64,000 nt of DNA from an uncultured Methylophilaceae bacterium (GCA_903870165.1 CAIQBW010000016.1:54407-118406); one strand, 5' to 3'. Counted from the first letter of the stretch, positions 1-9,993 are shown. Numbers and translations: made by a program. Notes: generated from the sequence alone by a model not told the origin.

Positions 1-707
1 GCGCGAAACGTCAGCAGGTCAGGGTCTCCAGGACCCCCACCAACCAAATAAACTTCACCATGGTTTGGATGGCTATCATCCGATTTAATCGAATCAGCCA
101 AAGCCAATTTGGCGGCGCGCTCTTGCCCAGAAAACATCAACTCAGCAATTGGGCCTTGAAAGGTTTTTTCCCAAAAAATACGGCGTGACTGCGTATCAGC
201 AAACTTGGCTTTTACGGCATCACGAAAATCTCTCGCCAAATAAGCAAGACGGCCATAAGATGCAGGAATCATGGTCTCAAGCTTGGCACGTATCAGCCTT
301 GCTAAAACAGGTGCAGCGCCATTACTTGAAATCGCAATTACTACCGGCGAACGATCCACAATCGAAGGCATAGTGAATGAACAAAGTGCTGGTGCATCCA
401 CCACATTCACGGGAATATTTTGAAGTTTAGCTACGTCAGAAACGACTGTATTGACGGCCTCATCATCGGTCGCGGCAATTACCAAAGTCGCACCAGCAAG
501 CTGGCTAGCCTCAAACGTCGCTTGGACATGCTGTATTTCACCAGCCAAGACTTGTTCCTTAAGCGCATCACAAATCTCTGGCGAGATCACTTCAACGGCA
601 GCATCCGCTTTAAGCAACATCGCCACTTTACGCGTCGCCACCTCCCCGCCGCCAACCACTACGCAGCGGGCCCCTTTAATTCTCATAAAAATTGGTAAAG
701 ATTCCAT
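1..707 (-). CDS. cysG: Siroheme synthase (precorrin-2 dehydrogenase/ferrochelatase plus start of uroporphyrinogen-III methyltransferase), partial
   Basis: The reading frame starts with ATG at 707 on the minus strand and is open to the window edge, giving about 235 residues. A Rossmann motif VVVGGGEVATRK lies at about residues 16-27, as in the N-terminal CysG/Met8 domain that oxidises precorrin-2 and inserts iron. The visible C-terminal end reads VYLVGGGPGDPDLLT, the opening of the SAM-dependent uroporphyrinogen-III methyltransferase domain, so this is the fused CysG form and not a lone Met8. Siroheme serves sulfite and nitrite reductases, which fits a cytosolic role. An in-frame ATG at 686 is a possible later start. 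The gene is divergent from the symporter to its right. Confidence is high for the family; the C-terminal half is outside the window. Confidence 0.93.
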   Translation of the reverse strand, partial: MESLPIFMRIKGARCVVVGGGEVATRKVAMLLKADAAVEVISPEICDALKEQVLAGEIQHVQATFEASQLAGATLVIAATDDEAVNTVVSDVAKLQNIPVNVVDAPALCSFTMPSIVDRSPVVIAISSNGAAPVLARLIRAKLETMIPASYGRLAYLARDFRDAVKAKFADTQSRRIFWEKTFQGPIAELMFSGQERAAKLALADSIKSDDSHPNHGEVYLVGGGPGDPDLLTFR

Positions 708-875
708 TTGCACATTTTACTCTTGAATTTCAGATCCCCTACTTAAAATCCTCGCTTAAAATTGCTTGTTACTATTACAGCAACCTTCTTTTTGCTAAAA
801 TCCATTTAAATAGCATAAAGCAAACTTCTCTATTCAACCCTTTTAAACATCGCTTTTCATAATAGGTAAATTAGC

Positions 876-2363
876 TTGTTACTTTGGTTTGTCATTATTT
901 ACTGGGTGTTATCCGTTGGCATTGGCCTTTACGCTGGTACCAAGGTCCATACGGCAAAAGATTTTGCAATTGCAGGCAGACACCTCCCAATGCACATTGT
1001 AGTCGCCACCGTGTTTGCCACATGGTTTGGCTCGGAAACCGTATTGGGAATTCCAGCTGTATTCTTAAAAGAGGGTTTACACGGTGTTGTTGCAGACCCT
1101 TTTGGCTCATCACTTTGTTTGATTATTGTTGGGCTGCTATTTGCCGCCCCGCTATACCGTATGAACCTCCTCACCATTGGTGATTTCTATCGTAAGCGTT
1201 ATGGCCACACCGCAGAAACACTCACTTCTATCGCCATCGTACTTTCTTACTTAGGATGGGTCGGCGCACAAATTAGTGCATTAGGCTTAGTCTTTAATGT
1301 GGTGTCAGCTGGAGAAATTAGCAAAATTACAGGCATGTGGATCGGTTCTGGAACCATCCTCATTTACACCCTTTTTGGCGGGATGTGGGCCGTTGCTATT
1401 ACTGACTTTATACAAATGATCGTGATTGTCATCGGCATGCTATTTATTGGTCATGAAGTCAGCGGCCAGCTTGGCGGGGTTGGCGTTGTGATTGAACATG
1501 CAAGACAAGCAGGCAAGTTTGAGTTTTGGCCCAACTTAGATCCAAAAGAAGTCATCGGCTTCTTCGCCGCATGGATTACGATGATGCTGGGCTCAATTCC
1601 ACAGCAAGACGTTTTTCAACGCGTTCAATCATCAAAGACTGTCAAAATCGCAATTTGGGCTTCAGTATTGGGCGGCATACTTTATTTCTTATTTGCATTT
1701 GTGCCGATGTTCTTAGCTTACTCAGCAACTCTGATTGACCCAAAAATGGTCAGTGGCCTAATTGACGTTGATCCACAAATGATATTACCTACATTGGTAC
1801 TACAACATGCGCCATTGATTGCTCAAGTGATGTTCTTTGGTGCTCTATTGTCCGCGATTAAAAGCTGTGCTTCAGCTACACTGCTTGCACCTTCTGTCAC
1901 TTTCACAGAGAACATTATTAAACCTTTGTTAATTCAACGCTTACACGGAGCGAGACTTGCCGACCATGTGTTATTAAATTACATGCGCATCGTCACTTTA
2001 AGCTTCACCTTGCTCGTTACCCTTTACGCAGTGCATTCAGATGCAAGCATTTTTAGTATGGTAGAAAATGCTTATCAAGTGACCTTGGTGATGGCTTTTG
2101 TGCCATTGGCTTGCGGTGTTTATTGGAAACGCGCCACAAATCAAGGCGCATTGTTTTCTATATTCTTTGGTCTAACCACTTGGTTATCAATATTAATTGC
2201 GGGACCAGAAGATCCATTTATTCCTGCACAATTAGCTGGCGTGACTGCCAGCGGACTAGGCATGCTCATCGGCTCGCTGCTTCCAAAATATATCAAAGAC
2301 CCATTACCAGAGCATCCTCACAACTTCTTACATGAGCACGCCGCAAATCTTCATCAGCATTAA
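876..2363 (+). CDS. Sodium:solute symporter family protein
   Basis: A 495-residue, very hydrophobic protein with about 12-13 membrane segments and the SSS-family pattern: GRHLPMHIVVATVFATWFGS at about residues 34-53 resembles the first core helices of PutP/SglT-like carriers. It would take up a small organic solute with sodium at the inner membrane; the substrate cannot be read from sequence. A stop codon sits just upstream in frame and the first ATG is inside the first conserved helices, so TTG at 876 is the best start, with a weak AATAGG ribosome site before it. It is divergent from cysG and convergent with mutM, whose stop begins next to its own. The His-rich C-terminal tail is variable in the family. 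Confidence 0.85.
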   Translation: MLLWFVIIYWVLSVGIGLYAGTKVHTAKDFAIAGRHLPMHIVVATVFATWFGSETVLGIPAVFLKEGLHGVVADPFGSSLCLIIVGLLFAAPLYRMNLLTIGDFYRKRYGHTAETLTSIAIVLSYLGWVGAQISALGLVFNVVSAGEISKITGMWIGSGTILIYTLFGGMWAVAITDFIQMIVIVIGMLFIGHEVSGQLGGVGVVIEHARQAGKFEFWPNLDPKEVIGFFAAWITMMLGSIPQQDVFQRVQSSKTVKIAIWASVLGGILYFLFAFVPMFLAYSATLIDPKMVSGLIDVDPQMILPTLVLQHAPLIAQVMFFGALLSAIKSCASATLLAPSVTFTENIIKPLLIQRLHGARLADHVLLNYMRIVTLSFTLLVTLYAVHSDASIFSMVENAYQVTLVMAFVPLACGVYWKRATNQGALFSIFFGLTTWLSILIAGPEDPFIPAQLAGVTASGLGMLIGSLLPKYIKDPLPEHPHNFLHEHAANLHQH

Positions 2364-3200
2364 CTAGCGCTGACACTCCGCGCAGTAAAAAGTTGAACGC
2401 TGCCCTTGTTTAATTTGGCTAATCGGCGCACCGCATTCACGACAAGGTTCATCAGTGCGTCCGTAAACAAAATAGGTTTGCTGAAAATAACCAGGGTTAC
2501 CATCTGCACCAAAGAAGTCACGTAAGCTACTTCCGCCCGCTTCTATCGCTGAAGCAAGTGTGGCCTTAATCTCTGCAACAAGAAGATCACATTTAGCTTT
2601 GTTGACTTTATTTGCTGGCGTTTTAGGATTGATTCTGGCACGAAATAAAGACTCACTTGCGTAAATGTTGCCAACGCCAACCACAAGATGACTATCCATG
2701 ATGGCGATTTTAATTGCCGCAGTTTTATTCCTTAACTGACGATACAAATATTCACCCGTAAAGCCGGGTTCAAGTGGCTCTGGGCCTAGCGTTTTCATTA
2801 AGGGATGATCTGCAACGCCTTCATGTCCATCCGACCACAAAACAGCGCCAAATCGACGCGGATCCCGTAAGCGAAGCACTTGGCAGTCAGCAAAGTGAAT
2901 ATCAAAGTGGTCGTGTTTGGCAGCGGCCTCATCTTGCGCCAATAAGCAAATTCGCCCCGACATACCAAGATGCAAAATCAAAGTGCCGATATGCACACCT
3001 TCTGCATTATTAAATGCCGCCAAAATGTATTTTGCGCGGCGTGTTAATCGACTTAATCTAGCGTGCGGAAGTGTTTCTACAAGATGACTAGGAATAGGCC
3101 ATCGCAACGTAGGATGACGAATAATGACATGGCTGACAGACTGACCAACAAGCGGGGCAATGCCCCGCATAGTCGTTTCTACTTCTGGGAGTTCAGGCAA
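2364..3200 (-). CDS. mutM: Formamidopyrimidine-DNA glycosylase
   Basis: 278 residues, the usual Fpg length. It begins MPELPEVET, in which Pro2 is the Schiff-base nucleophile and Glu3 the acid catalyst. The helix-two-turn-helix region VGVGNIYASESLF and a C-terminal zinc finger of CxxC...CxxC type (CRECG to CAECQR) are intact. It excises 8-oxoguanine and formamidopyrimidines and cuts the strand by beta/delta-elimination. It lies 3 bases downstream of the DUF4340 gene and is the last gene of the leftward ABC-transporter cluster, so it is probably co-transcribed, although no functional link is known. Confidence 0.97.
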   Translation of the reverse strand: MPELPEVETTMRGIAPLVGQSVSHVIIRHPTLRWPIPSHLVETLPHARLSRLTRRAKYILAAFNNAEGVHIGTLILHLGMSGRICLLAQDEAAAKHDHFDIHFADCQVLRLRDPRRFGAVLWSDGHEGVADHPLMKTLGPEPLEPGFTGEYLYRQLRNKTAAIKIAIMDSHLVVGVGNIYASESLFRARINPKTPANKVNKAKCDLLVAEIKATLASAIEAGGSSLRDFFGADGNPGYFQQTYFVYGRTDEPCRECGAPISQIKQGQRSTFYCAECQR

Positions 3201-3203
3201 GAA

Positions 3204-4088
3204 CTACTTACCAAGATTGATCGGTGGATTGAGCAAAGTAAACCCAATATCAGGGGGCACATGGTACATCATCCCTTCATCAGGACGGCCTAATAACAAC
3301 TCTGGAGATTCTTGTATCTTGTCTAAATGCACTTTGCGACCATCATTCAATTTAACCTCAAAAGATGGATAAGTCGTTTTGCGGTCTGGCGTATAAGGCT
3401 CTACGCGAAGCACACTGATATTGCGCCAGTAAGAGTCAAACCATTCGTTCATATCATTTTGGGTTGGTTTCGCTTTTTCAGGCGAAGCTTTCCATTTGCC
3501 ATCTGCCAAATCTACATTTAAACGAGTCTCTTCCCACTGCTCTAAATGAGAAAAATCAAAACCAGCAATTTTCTTCTGCTCATCTGGTTTAAAAGGGCTT
3601 TTATCTAAATACTCTTCTACAGGCGACTGTGCACTTTCGGCATAACTCACTGGCAACAAATAAACGAAGTTGTTATAGGCCACATATTGCTCAGAAGTCA
3701 CAGGATTGAAGGTGCCAAATGTAAACTCTTCGCTATCAAATTTGAGTTTTAATTTTGGTTGATCTAACCCGAATTGCGTTAAATCAGTTGCTTGAAATTT
3801 CTGTGCACTTTTAGCAGCGACTAAAGACAAAATACGCATCACCAACATCTGGTCAGCCCGCGCTTTGTATGGCTTAGTAATATACCAATAGCCATCAATC
3901 TTCTCAAAAGCCACGGGTGCCTTAGCTGGAAACTCAACGCTTACTTTGGTAAAAGTCGCTAATTTTAGAGATGAAACCTCATACGCCGATTCTTTAACCA
4001 CTGTTTGCTGTGGGCGAAATTTAATAAATGCGCCTATTCCCAGCACCAACGCCAAAAGCAGAACATTAAATAACCAGCGTGACTTCAT
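3204..4088 (-). CDS. DUF4340 domain-containing membrane-anchored protein
   Basis: 294 residues with one N-terminal membrane anchor (about residues 4-22) followed by a periplasmic region of DUF4340 character: beta-rich, with the segment KIDGYWYITKPYKARADQ and several short strands. DUF4340 proteins occur next to Gld-type ABC exporters, as here, where it follows the GldG-like gene by 24 bases. The role is unknown; an accessory of the exporter is the natural inference from context. No catalytic residues could be recognised. Confidence 0.8.
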   Translation of the reverse strand: MKSRWLFNVLLLALVLGIGAFIKFRPQQTVVKESAYEVSSLKLATFTKVSVEFPAKAPVAFEKIDGYWYITKPYKARADQMLVMRILSLVAAKSAQKFQATDLTQFGLDQPKLKLKFDSEEFTFGTFNPVTSEQYVAYNNFVYLLPVSYAESAQSPVEEYLDKSPFKPDEQKKIAGFDFSHLEQWEETRLNVDLADGKWKASPEKAKPTQNDMNEWFDSYWRNISVLRVEPYTPDRKTTYPSFEVKLNDGRKVHLDKIQESPELLLGRPDEGMMYHVPPDIGFTLLNPPINLGK

Positions 4089-4112
4089 ACTTCGATCCTT
4101 TTAATACAAAAC

Positions 4113-5531
4113 TTAAGCTTTACGTCGCTTCCACCACAACATGACCCCTGCCACCAATAAGGATAATGGAATAATTATTTGGAATAAGCCAAATGAAACA
4201 CCAAATATTGGCATAAACACAATCATCGCCCAGAAGTGACCCCAACCAGATTGCGGAATCGTCACGTTCATATCTTTAAGTGGCTTAGGCTGAATCGTGA
4301 TTAAAGTATCGTCACCAGCCAACCAGTTAACGATATTGACACCCAAGTCTAGGTTTGACTCACTGGTGATATGTGTATTTGATAAAAAATTCGCATTCCC
4401 TACCACTACGACACGCTGACCTTTTTTGCCGTAAATACGCTCCAATGCCACAGCCACATTGATAGGGCCTTTCACATCCTCTTTTTCATCAAACACAGCT
4501 TTCGAGGCCTTTGCATCCAATTCTTTGGGATTGTTTTCTAACCAACCGTTTGGGGCCACGTCCACCAAATTGGTAACTTTCCAACCATTATCATCGGTCC
4601 CTTGCGCACTGATTTTTCTTGCTTCAGGAAACATCGTACGCAACATAAAGTTTTTAGTGATCGCGTGGTCGCCGTATTGGCTAGCAAAAGCAAATTTAGC
4701 ATCAACGCCATATTGCGCTGCAGAGCCATCAATCACCATGCCTTTAGATACATCTAAGCCTATATATTTAGCTATCTCATCTAGGCCATGCAGATTATTA
4801 TCATCCAACAACCAAAGCAAATTGCCACCATTATCTAAGTATCTTTTAATTTTCTTAACTTCAACTGCGCCCACATTCACTTGAGGGCTCGCAATCACAA
4901 GCATTGAGCCATTCATAGGTACATCTTGAGCAATGGTCAAGTCCGGATTAAATAGTTTGAAGCCTTTCTTTTGAAGCTGCTCACCAAAAGCACCAAGGTC
5001 ATTATCCTTAAGACCAATCAAATTACGCTCGCTATGACCATCCAAATACATGACTGGTTTTTCATGGCTACGTGACAAACGTACCAATAAATTGGTCATT
5101 TCTTGTTCCGCATAAGGCGGCAATAAATGCTCACTTCGTTTTTGATACTCAACCACTAATTCGCCTTCGGCTTTAATGCCAGCTTCCTGCGCAAGCTTAG
5201 GTTTTTCAGCTGGGCTCACGAACGCAACATGGATATCAGGTTTAGTACGTTGGAAGCGTGAAATAAAGTCACGCACACCTTTGCGATAGTTTTCGCCATG
5301 CGCGGTGTTATCTTCTGACGCAAACACCGTCACGTTTACATCCCCCTTCATTTGTTTAAGGACATTGATACTGCCCTCAGTCAAAATATTACGGTTACTT
5401 TGGGTAATATCCTTTGATAAATGGTACTCATGACTCAAATAGCCGATTAAAGAAACCAAAACCAAAAATAAGATAACAAAAAAACTATTCTGCATCAGGA
5501 GTTGCAAACGCAGTTTGTGATTAATTTTCAT
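4113..5531 (-). CDS. GldG-like ABC transporter accessory protein
   Basis: About 472 residues from the ATG at 5531. The frame is open to 5570, but that longer start would overlap the upstream permease, whereas 5531 lies 13 bases after the permease stop, so I prefer it. One membrane segment is near the N-terminus and one or two close the C-terminus (IPLSLLVAGVMLWWKRRKA). The large periplasmic middle is like ABC_transp_aux/GldG proteins, with the VMYLDGHSERNL and LLWLLDDNNLHGL stretches typical of that fold. With the ATPase and permease it forms a three-part exporter. Gld complexes are known from Bacteroidetes gliding, but relatives in non-gliding proteobacteria have unknown substrates. Confidence 0.85.
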   Translation of the reverse strand: MKINHKLRLQLLMQNSFFVILFLVLVSLIGYLSHEYHLSKDITQSNRNILTEGSINVLKQMKGDVNVTVFASEDNTAHGENYRKGVRDFISRFQRTKPDIHVAFVSPAEKPKLAQEAGIKAEGELVVEYQKRSEHLLPPYAEQEMTNLLVRLSRSHEKPVMYLDGHSERNLIGLKDNDLGAFGEQLQKKGFKLFNPDLTIAQDVPMNGSMLVIASPQVNVGAVEVKKIKRYLDNGGNLLWLLDDNNLHGLDEIAKYIGLDVSKGMVIDGSAAQYGVDAKFAFASQYGDHAITKNFMLRTMFPEARKISAQGTDDNGWKVTNLVDVAPNGWLENNPKELDAKASKAVFDEKEDVKGPINVAVALERIYGKKGQRVVVVGNANFLSNTHITSESNLDLGVNIVNWLAGDDTLITIQPKPLKDMNVTIPQSGWGHFWAMIVFMPIFGVSFGLFQIIIPLSLLVAGVMLWWKRRKA

Positions 5532-5544
5532 AATGTAAACCCGA

Positions 5545-6291
5545 TTAGCCACGAAGACGGTCAGCATCAAGACGACGAACCGTGAGTGTTAAAAATGTAA
5601 CAATAAACAATAAAAAATAAGTAATATCAGCGGTATCAATCAAACCACGCGCAAATGGCTGAAAGTGATGCATCAAAGATAGGTAGTTTGCAACACTTGT
5701 CTCATCGCCGGTCAAGAATCGGTCAACAATTAACAGACCAAAAAGCGCAATGAAGGTAATAATAGCGGCGACCACTGGCTGTGCAGTTAAGCTAGAGAAA
5801 TAAAGCCCTAATGCCGAGAAGCTAGCGACTAACAACCATAAACCAAGCACGTTTGAGAATAAGTATCCGAAATCCACATCCGCCCAAGCGTTTAAAGTGC
5901 AAAGCATCACAGCAATCATCGCCACTAAAATACTCAAGAAAGCCACCAAGCCAATAAATTTACCAAGCACTATTTCTGTAAGTGAAAGCGGCGCACTAAA
6001 TAAGAACGGCAAAGTGTTACTGCGACGCTCTTCACTGATCAAACGCATTGAAAGCAAAGGCACGGAGAAAAGCATCACAAACGATGCCAACCCAAACACG
6101 CTCTGGCCGATAAACATGGTCACACCCGTGCGCTCTGCTGGACGAATTGCGCCAGACATCACCTCAAAATATTCATTCACCCCATTTAAGAAATAAGTAC
6201 CAAATCCGAACTGTAGCAAGGCTAAAATCACCCAGCCCATCGGCGAGGCAAATACGCTCTTAAGCTCTTTTCTTGCAACTTTTAAAATCAT
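5545..6291 (-). CDS. ABC-2 type transporter permease (GldF-like)
   Basis: 248 residues with about six membrane helices. The N-terminal MILKVARKELKSVFASPMGW is the common opening of ABC-2 permeases of the GldF/NosY type, and the segment SEERRSNTLPFLFSAPLS is the typical cytoplasmic loop before the second helix. It would form the membrane channel for the ATPase encoded directly upstream. Gene order ATPase-permease-GldG-DUF4340 is a recurring arrangement in proteobacteria. The substrate is unknown. Confidence 0.87.
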   Translation of the reverse strand: MILKVARKELKSVFASPMGWVILALLQFGFGTYFLNGVNEYFEVMSGAIRPAERTGVTMFIGQSVFGLASFVMLFSVPLLSMRLISEERRSNTLPFLFSAPLSLTEIVLGKFIGLVAFLSILVAMIAVMLCTLNAWADVDFGYLFSNVLGLWLLVASFSALGLYFSSLTAQPVVAAIITFIALFGLLIVDRFLTGDETSVANYLSLMHHFQPFARGLIDTADITYFLLFIVTFLTLTVRRLDADRLRG

Positions 6292-6324
6292 GAGTTTTGC
6301 TTTCTAAATTCGACTAAAGACGTT

Positions 6325-7257
6325 TTAAGCTGCTGCGTCTTGGTAAGTCAATTGAACAAATACATCTTCAAGGCTTGTTTGGTCAGGATTAATTTGATGC
6401 AACCCCCATCCCTTTGAAACCGCTGCTTGAACCAAGGCTTCAGCTGGTGCCTTACCTGCTGTATAGCGAACACGTAACAAGCCATTAGGCAGCGCCTCAA
6501 CCGCCTCAACACCTGGCACCTTGAGTAACTCATCGTTCGCTGGCGGCTTCGCTAAACCAATCAGCAATTTATTGCCATGACGTTGTTGTTTGAGGATATC
6601 AATCGAGCCATTGAAAACCAACTTACCTTTATCAATAATCTGCACGTGGTCACAAACCATCTCAACTTCAGGAAGAATATGCGTTGAGAGAATCACGCTA
6701 TGCTCGCCGCCAAGCTCTTTAATTAGAGCGCGGATGTCACGAATTTGAATTGGATCTAAACCAACGGTCGGCTCATCTAGAATCACTACCATTGGATTAT
6801 GAATAATCGCCTGTGCAATTCCCACACGTTGTTGGTAACCTTTAGATAGGTTCTCAATCAGACGTTTGCTCATTTCGGTTAAGCCGCAACGCTCTTTGGC
6901 GCGCTGAACCGCTGTTTTAATATGCTTACCACTCACGCCATGCAAACGCGCAGCAATCGCCAAAAATTCATCCACAGTAAACTCACGGTAAAGTGGTGGG
7001 GTTTCTGGCAAATACCCAATCAAAGCTTTCGCTTCTTTTGGATTTTCTATCATGTCTACGCCACAGATTTTAACGCTACCTTTACTAGGCGCTAAATTAC
7101 CTGTCAGCATTTTCATGGTGGTAGATTTGCCTGCGCCGTTTGGGCCAAGGAAACCAAGCACCTCACCTTTACTTAAGGTAAAACTCACGTCACTGACTGC
7201 CTCGCGGCCGCCATAAATGCGAGTAAGGTTGTTTGCTTCAACAGTTAAAGTAGTCAT
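6325..7257 (-). CDS. ABC transporter ATP-binding protein (GldA-like)
   Basis: 310 residues with a complete ABC ATPase: Walker A GPNGAGKST at residues 38-46, signature LSKGYQQRV, Walker B VVILDEPTVGLDP and the H-loop STHILPEVE. The length includes the approximately 80-residue C-terminal extension usual in NatA/GldA-type exporter ATPases. It is the first gene of the leftward operon ATPase-permease-GldG-DUF4340-mutM, so the operon promoter should lie in the divergent gap between here and the TPR gene at 7535. Confidence 0.92.
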   Translation of the reverse strand: MTTLTVEANNLTRIYGGREAVSDVSFTLSKGEVLGFLGPNGAGKSTTMKMLTGNLAPSKGSVKICGVDMIENPKEAKALIGYLPETPPLYREFTVDEFLAIAARLHGVSGKHIKTAVQRAKERCGLTEMSKRLIENLSKGYQQRVGIAQAIIHNPMVVILDEPTVGLDPIQIRDIRALIKELGGEHSVILSTHILPEVEMVCDHVQIIDKGKLVFNGSIDILKQQRHGNKLLIGLAKPPANDELLKVPGVEAVEALPNGLLRVRYTAGKAPAEALVQAAVSKGWGLHQINPDQTSLEDVFVQLTYQDAAA

Positions 7258-7534
7258 AAAAAATTAAAGACTCCACATTTTTGGCTAAGCCAAATCCAAA
7301 TTACAAGCCGTTTTCTGAGGCATGCTAAATTAAAAAAACGCCTGACAAATGTCAAGCGCTGGTCAATCAGTGAATTGTATTTAATCAACAATCTTGATCT
7401 TTGAAACAAGTCCTATTGGAAAGTTTCAATTAAAAAGCTATAGTCAGCCCTCATTATGGATGAACTTGCATAAGGTGTCACTGACTAACAACTATCTAGT
7501 TCATTCACTATCAGCGAAGAAACGAATCAACATC

Positions 7535-9277
7535 ATGTCAAAAAAATCAAAAAATCAGTTTCCAATCAAAACAAAAATGCTGATGGCTGCGTTTTCGATT
7601 GGCTTGTTAGCTTTGGCGAATACAAATGCCCAAGCAGCCACAGAAGCAACTACATCCGACGTGCAAACCCAAGCTAATGGTGAATTTGTATTTAAGTACC
7701 TTGCAGCTGAAGTGGCTGGCCAGCGTGGTGAGCTAGGACTTTCTACCAAACTATTTTTTGACTTAGCTAAATCAAGCCGTGATGTTCGCCTGGCAGAACG
7801 TGCAGCCAAAGTGGCGATGTACAGCAAAAACGCCCAAGCCGCATTGGAAACGGCAAAACTCTGGCTAGAGTTAGACGCAAACTCAACCGAAGCGCAACAG
7901 GCCGCCACACAGTTATATGTGATTAATGGCGATTTAAATGCAGCAAAACCACTATTGCAAAAGTTACTCGAAAAAGAAGATACGCGCGCCAACGGCTTCT
8001 TATACCTAAACAGCCTATTCTCACATCAACCCAACAAAACAATCGTGTTGCATTTGGTGCAAGAGTTAGCAGCACCTTACCCACAACTGGCCGAAGCGCA
8101 CTATACAATTGGTCAAGCGGCATTTCAAGCAAACAACTTACAACTGGCATTGAGTGAGACCATTCTCGCCAATCAATTGCGCCCGAATTGGGAAATGGCA
8201 GCAATTCAACAGGCCGATATTCTGTTTAATGAATCACCCGACCAAGCAATTTCCTTCTATCGCAGCTTCTTGAATGACACCCCAGATGCAAATGATGCCC
8301 GCCTAAATTTGGCTCGCATGCTAATTAAACAATCGCGTTTTAACGAGGCCAAACCTGAACTCCTCAAACTTTCTAAGCTTGCGAACAACAACCCAGAGAT
8401 TTTAGTAGTGGTTGGTTTGCTTTCGGTGCAAAGCAATGAATTTGATGATGCCCAAAAGTTCTTCCTTCAAGCATTAGATAGCAATATTAAAAACAAAGAC
8501 TCGATTTATCTTTATTTAGGTCAGATTGCCGAAAAAAATAACAATGATGCTGAAGCCATTAATTGGTATAGCAAGGTTCAACACCCAGGAGAAAATGCAT
8601 CAAGCCAGCAAGCCGACCATTATTTAGATGCTAAGTTGAGTATGGCCAATGTTATTTCACGTAGCCAAGGAGCTGACGCTGCAATTCAAATGCTCGATGA
8701 CTTAGAAAACTTAAGCGATGCACAGTTGGCACAAGTGATTACTGCCCAAGCTAATCTTTTAGCGCAAGCAAAGCGATTTCAAGAGTCGTACGAATTACTC
8801 GGCAAGGCTGTGGCTAACATGCCCAACGCCAATGAGTTGATTTACGACTATGCCATGGCTGCTGAACGTGTCCAGCAATATACAGTGTTAGAAACGCAAT
8901 TGCGTAAGCTGATCAAAATCAAACCTGACTTTGCACAAGCCTACAATGCGCTTGGCTATTCGTTTGCAGACAGAAGTGTCAAACTAGAAGAAGCAAACAA
9001 GCTCATCGCTAAAGCACTAGAACTGAGCCCTAACGACCATTACATTATGGATAGCATGGGCTGGGTGCAATACCGACTTGGTAACCTTGATAAAGCTTTT
9101 GAGTACTTAAACAAAGCCTACAACTTGCAAAACGATAGTGAAATTGCTGCGCATTTAGGCGAAGTACTTTGGAAGCAAGGCAAGCAAGAGGAAGCTAGCA
9201 AGATTTGGACAGAAGCACTTAAAGCAAGCCCAGACAGCGACGCACTGCTCAAAACCATTAAAAAATTTAAACCTTAA
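7535..9277 (+). CDS. Secreted/periplasmic tetratricopeptide repeat protein
   Basis: 580 residues from the ATG at 7535, where a clear signal peptide begins (KMLMAAFSIGLLALANTNAQA). The frame is open back to a TTG at 7394, but that extension has no signal-sequence character. The mature protein is a run of 34-residue TPRs, best seen in YNALGYSFADR, MDSMGWVQYRLGNLDKA and AAHLGEVLWKQGKQEEA near the C-terminus. Such proteins commonly sit upstream of lolB-ispE in betaproteobacteria and are thought to be protein-protein scaffolds at the envelope. It is followed 11 bases later by lolB and is probably in one transcript with lolB and ispE. Confidence 0.85.
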   Translation: MSKKSKNQFPIKTKMLMAAFSIGLLALANTNAQAATEATTSDVQTQANGEFVFKYLAAEVAGQRGELGLSTKLFFDLAKSSRDVRLAERAAKVAMYSKNAQAALETAKLWLELDANSTEAQQAATQLYVINGDLNAAKPLLQKLLEKEDTRANGFLYLNSLFSHQPNKTIVLHLVQELAAPYPQLAEAHYTIGQAAFQANNLQLALSETILANQLRPNWEMAAIQQADILFNESPDQAISFYRSFLNDTPDANDARLNLARMLIKQSRFNEAKPELLKLSKLANNNPEILVVVGLLSVQSNEFDDAQKFFLQALDSNIKNKDSIYLYLGQIAEKNNNDAEAINWYSKVQHPGENASSQQADHYLDAKLSMANVISRSQGADAAIQMLDDLENLSDAQLAQVITAQANLLAQAKRFQESYELLGKAVANMPNANELIYDYAMAAERVQQYTVLETQLRKLIKIKPDFAQAYNALGYSFADRSVKLEEANKLIAKALELSPNDHYIMDSMGWVQYRLGNLDKAFEYLNKAYNLQNDSEIAAHLGEVLWKQGKQEEASKIWTEALKASPDSDALLKTIKKFKP

Positions 9278-9288
9278 GCCTTTTTTCA

Positions 9289-9993
9289 GTGTTTATAGTA
9301 AATCATCAATATCCTTGTGCCAGCCTTTACCTCTTAATTGCTGGCCTGATGATGACTAGCTGTGCCAGTGTAAATACCAGCCCTACCGCTGCTGATAATA
9401 GCACTGCACCACCAGTAACAACTGTAGCGCCAGCCATTCCGCCAGAAGCACAACAACATCAAGCTGAAATTGCGAAAGTGACTGAGTTTAAAATTGATGG
9501 CCGCATGGGCGTTCAAAGTCAAGGATACGGCGCTTCAGGCAACATTCATTGGGTACATTCGCCAGAGAATGATCTAATCGATTTATACTCACCGCTCGGC
9601 AATAAAATTGCGGCGATTACCAAAAATGTAGATGGTGTGAGCTTAATTTCGCAAAATGGGAAAACCATCAAAGCGGAAGATGCCGAAACCTTGACGCAAC
9701 TAACGCTAGGCTGGCGTTTACCGTTTTCAAAACTGTCTGATTGGATTGTTGGCCGCCCTGCGAATGGCGATGTAACTACCTTCTCTTGGGATGACAAAGG
9801 TCATCTTAGTAAATTCACCCAGGATGGTTGGGAAGTGAGCTATATGCAATATCAAAATAACAGTCAACCAGCATTGCCAAGTAAAATTAACTTACGCAAT
9901 CCAAAGATAAATGTTCGCCTTGTGATTGAAAGCTGGGATATCTCTCCACAATTTTCAGTATTAGATGCCGAGAACTCGGCTCAAACCCATTAG
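9289..9993 (+). CDS. lolB: Outer membrane lipoprotein LolB
   Basis: 234 residues with a lipoprotein signal (IAGLMMTSC, Cys25) and the LolB pattern FKIDGRMGVQSQGYGASGNI, followed by DLYSPLGNKIAAI and a Trp-rich LGWRLPFSKLSDWIVGR segment. LolB takes lipoproteins from periplasmic LolA and inserts them into the outer membrane. The start is a GTG at 9289; the next in-frame ATG would cut into the signal sequence. It lies in the conserved lolB-ispE-tRNA-Gln-prs order. Confidence 0.92.
   Translation: MFIVNHQYPCASLYLLIAGLMMTSCASVNTSPTAADNSTAPPVTTVAPAIPPEAQQHQAEIAKVTEFKIDGRMGVQSQGYGASGNIHWVHSPENDLIDLYSPLGNKIAAITKNVDGVSLISQNGKTIKAEDAETLTQLTLGWRLPFSKLSDWIVGRPANGDVTTFSWDDKGHLSKFTQDGWEVSYMQYQNNSQPALPSKINLRNPKINVRLVIESWDISPQFSVLDAENSAQTH

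Noticed and set aside
4459..4884. 141-codon plus-strand frame inside the GldG-like gene
   Set aside because: It is antisense to a well-supported protein with signature segments; composition is low-complexity Ser/Leu.
7555..7992. 145-codon minus-strand frame in the TPR gene
   Set aside because: Shadow of the Ala-rich TPR coding sequence on the other strand.
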